Made by a program: the position numbers and the translations under genes. Below, piece by piece: positions 13,788 through 14,487 of a stretch of DNA of 14,487 nucleotides; position 1 is the first letter of the stretch, and every line of letters begins with the position of its first letter. Under the pieces are notes generated by a model. That model ran no database searches and was not told the origin of the DNA. It saw only the letters and a program-made list of their open reading frames with translations. This stretch comes from Prevotellaceae bacterium. GTDB taxonomy: Bacteria; Bacteroidota; Bacteroidia; Bacteroidales; Bacteroidaceae. The stretch lies in assembly GCA_003150315.1 (NCBI GenBank), contig QAML01000055.1, positions 1-14,487 on the forward strand, given 5' to 3'.

Positions 13788-13946
13788 AGTTCGCTCCTCC
13801 ATATTTTATAATGACGTACGTTGTACCCCCTCCCGAATATTTTCGAGAAGAGGAGCTTCTCCCTCTCGGAGATCAAAGGACACGCACTCTGCCATCATGG
13901 CGATCCATGCCCTTTGATCTCCGCCCGCCGGATGGCGGGCGGAGAT
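13788..13946 (-). ncRNA. Structured mRNA leader of array member 6
   Basis: The clearest example. A perfect 13-bp hairpin, ATCTCCGCCCGCC/GGCGGGCGGAGAT, fills 13946-13917. Its last GGAGAT is also the start of P2, GGAGATCAAAGG (13922-13911) with CCTTTGATCTCC (13879-13868), a perfect 12 bp. The two helices cannot be complete together. An inner CATGG-atcg-CCATG hairpin lies within P2. A purine-rich hairpin follows at 13868-13844, and its CTCCTC arm is complementary to the SD GGAGGAG. Confidence 0.7.
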
Positions 13947-13982
13947 ATGAAAATTAAAAGGTGTGTTGTTTTTGGGAATTGT

Positions 13983-14487
13983 TTATTTGTGAACAACTTT
14001 ATACCAGTCACCATCCTGAACTACTTTATAGTTGTCATCAAGGAACACTTCATTAGGTCCCATAGCCGGATTGGATGGATCATATTTGTAGAAAGATCCG
14101 CCTTTAACGATAATTCTCGCATTACCTCTATCTATGTCCTGAACATTAAGGGTATTATCCGGTGTAACCGCCTTAAAGGTACCACCATTGATCTCAATCG
14201 TCGCATTTTCCGTTGCATAGATCAAATCACATGGATCATCCTTCGGTACTCCTACCTGACGGAAGTCTCCTCCATTGATGATAACCTTACTGGTTCCACC
14301 AGCTTCAACAGCCATGGCACCGCCACTATTGTACACGGCATAGACGTCAGCATCTATGGTAAACTGAGCTGTACCCTCAGCCTGAACTGCACCAAAACCG
14401 CCATTTGCCTGAATTTTTCCAGTAATATTATGCTGTCCAGAACTGTAACTTACTGTTGAAAGCGTCGTTGCAGCGTTTTCATCATAT
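13983..14487 (-). CDS. SipW-dependent-type surface protein, C-terminal part only (array member 7)
   Basis: The open frame runs to the window edge, so the start and signal peptide are outside. The first visible residues, YDENAATTLSTVSYSSGQHN, match the family linker (NTYDENA) that precedes the C-terminal part. About 167 residues are seen. Strand repeats follow: KVIINGGDFRQVG, IEINGGTFKAV, RIIVKGGSFYKYDPSN. The end DNYKVVQDGDWYKVVHK is the closing module shared with members 5 and 6. An ATG at 14336 is only an internal methionine. No anchor is seen. Confidence 0.85.
   Translation of the reverse strand, partial: YDENAATTLSTVSYSSGQHNITGKIQANGGFGAVQAEGTAQFTIDADVYAVYNSGGAMAVEAGGTSKVIINGGDFRQVGVPKDDPCDLIYATENATIEINGGTFKAVTPDNTLNVQDIDRGNARIIVKGGSFYKYDPSNPAMGPNEVFLDDNYKVVQDGDWYKVVHK

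Noticed and set aside
13868..13946. Known riboswitch (cyclic di-GMP type) as identity of the leaders
   Set aside because: The conserved bases (ATCAAAGGGCA) do not fit the CACAGGGCAAACC...GACGCAAAGC core, and the pairing order differs.

Overview
The window looks like a chromosomal piece of a low-to-mid GC Gram-positive gut anaerobe of the Clostridia (Lachnospiraceae-like). The evidence is the very strong Shine-Dalgarno (SD) sequences, consensus sigma-A promoters, SipW-type signal peptides, an Rpn-type nuclease gene, and the pairing of ApbE, NusG-domain-II and Gx-transporter genes. The genus cannot be named from sequence alone.

Left part (1-2975): a family 2 membrane glycosyltransferase (cut by the window edge) lies 1 nt behind a lipoprotein ApbE flavin transferase, both on the minus strand. 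Divergent from them are a NusG-domain-II membrane protein and a Gx-transporter/HepS-I-like membrane protein. The two divergent start codons are only 27 nt apart and share one 16-nt palindrome that supplies a GGAGG SD on both strands. The set resembles flavin-based extracellular electron transfer modules.

Middle part (2976-5400): mostly non-coding, but it holds the most striking compact system: a 31-codon hydrophobic peptide gene with a 14-nt match to the 16S anti-SD. It converges over a bidirectional terminator with a short antisense RNA driven by a perfect TTGACA-N17-TATAAT promoter. Direct repeats make the antisense RNA complementary to the peptide's translation start region. This is the architecture of the Fst/par type I toxin-antitoxin. 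Beside it lies a detached, almost entirely synonymously diverged copy of the 3' end of the Gx-transporter gene, then an Rpn-family nuclease gene. Structurally matched 45-nt hairpins lie after the Rpn gene and after the next minus-strand gene, so they bracket it.

Right part (5418-14487, all minus strand): a tandem array of seven secreted proteins with SipW-type (TasA/camelysin-like) signal peptides. Four have nearly the same N-terminal region, and the C-terminal parts vary, mostly beta-helix-like. They probably build or decorate surface fibres; the cognate SipW peptidase is not in the window. Five of the six spacers carry a leader with a conserved two-helix plan whose arms change sequence but keep pairing. 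This is a candidate undescribed structured RNA with mutually exclusive pairings. No sigma-A promoter was recognised inside the array, so the leaders may act within long transcripts.
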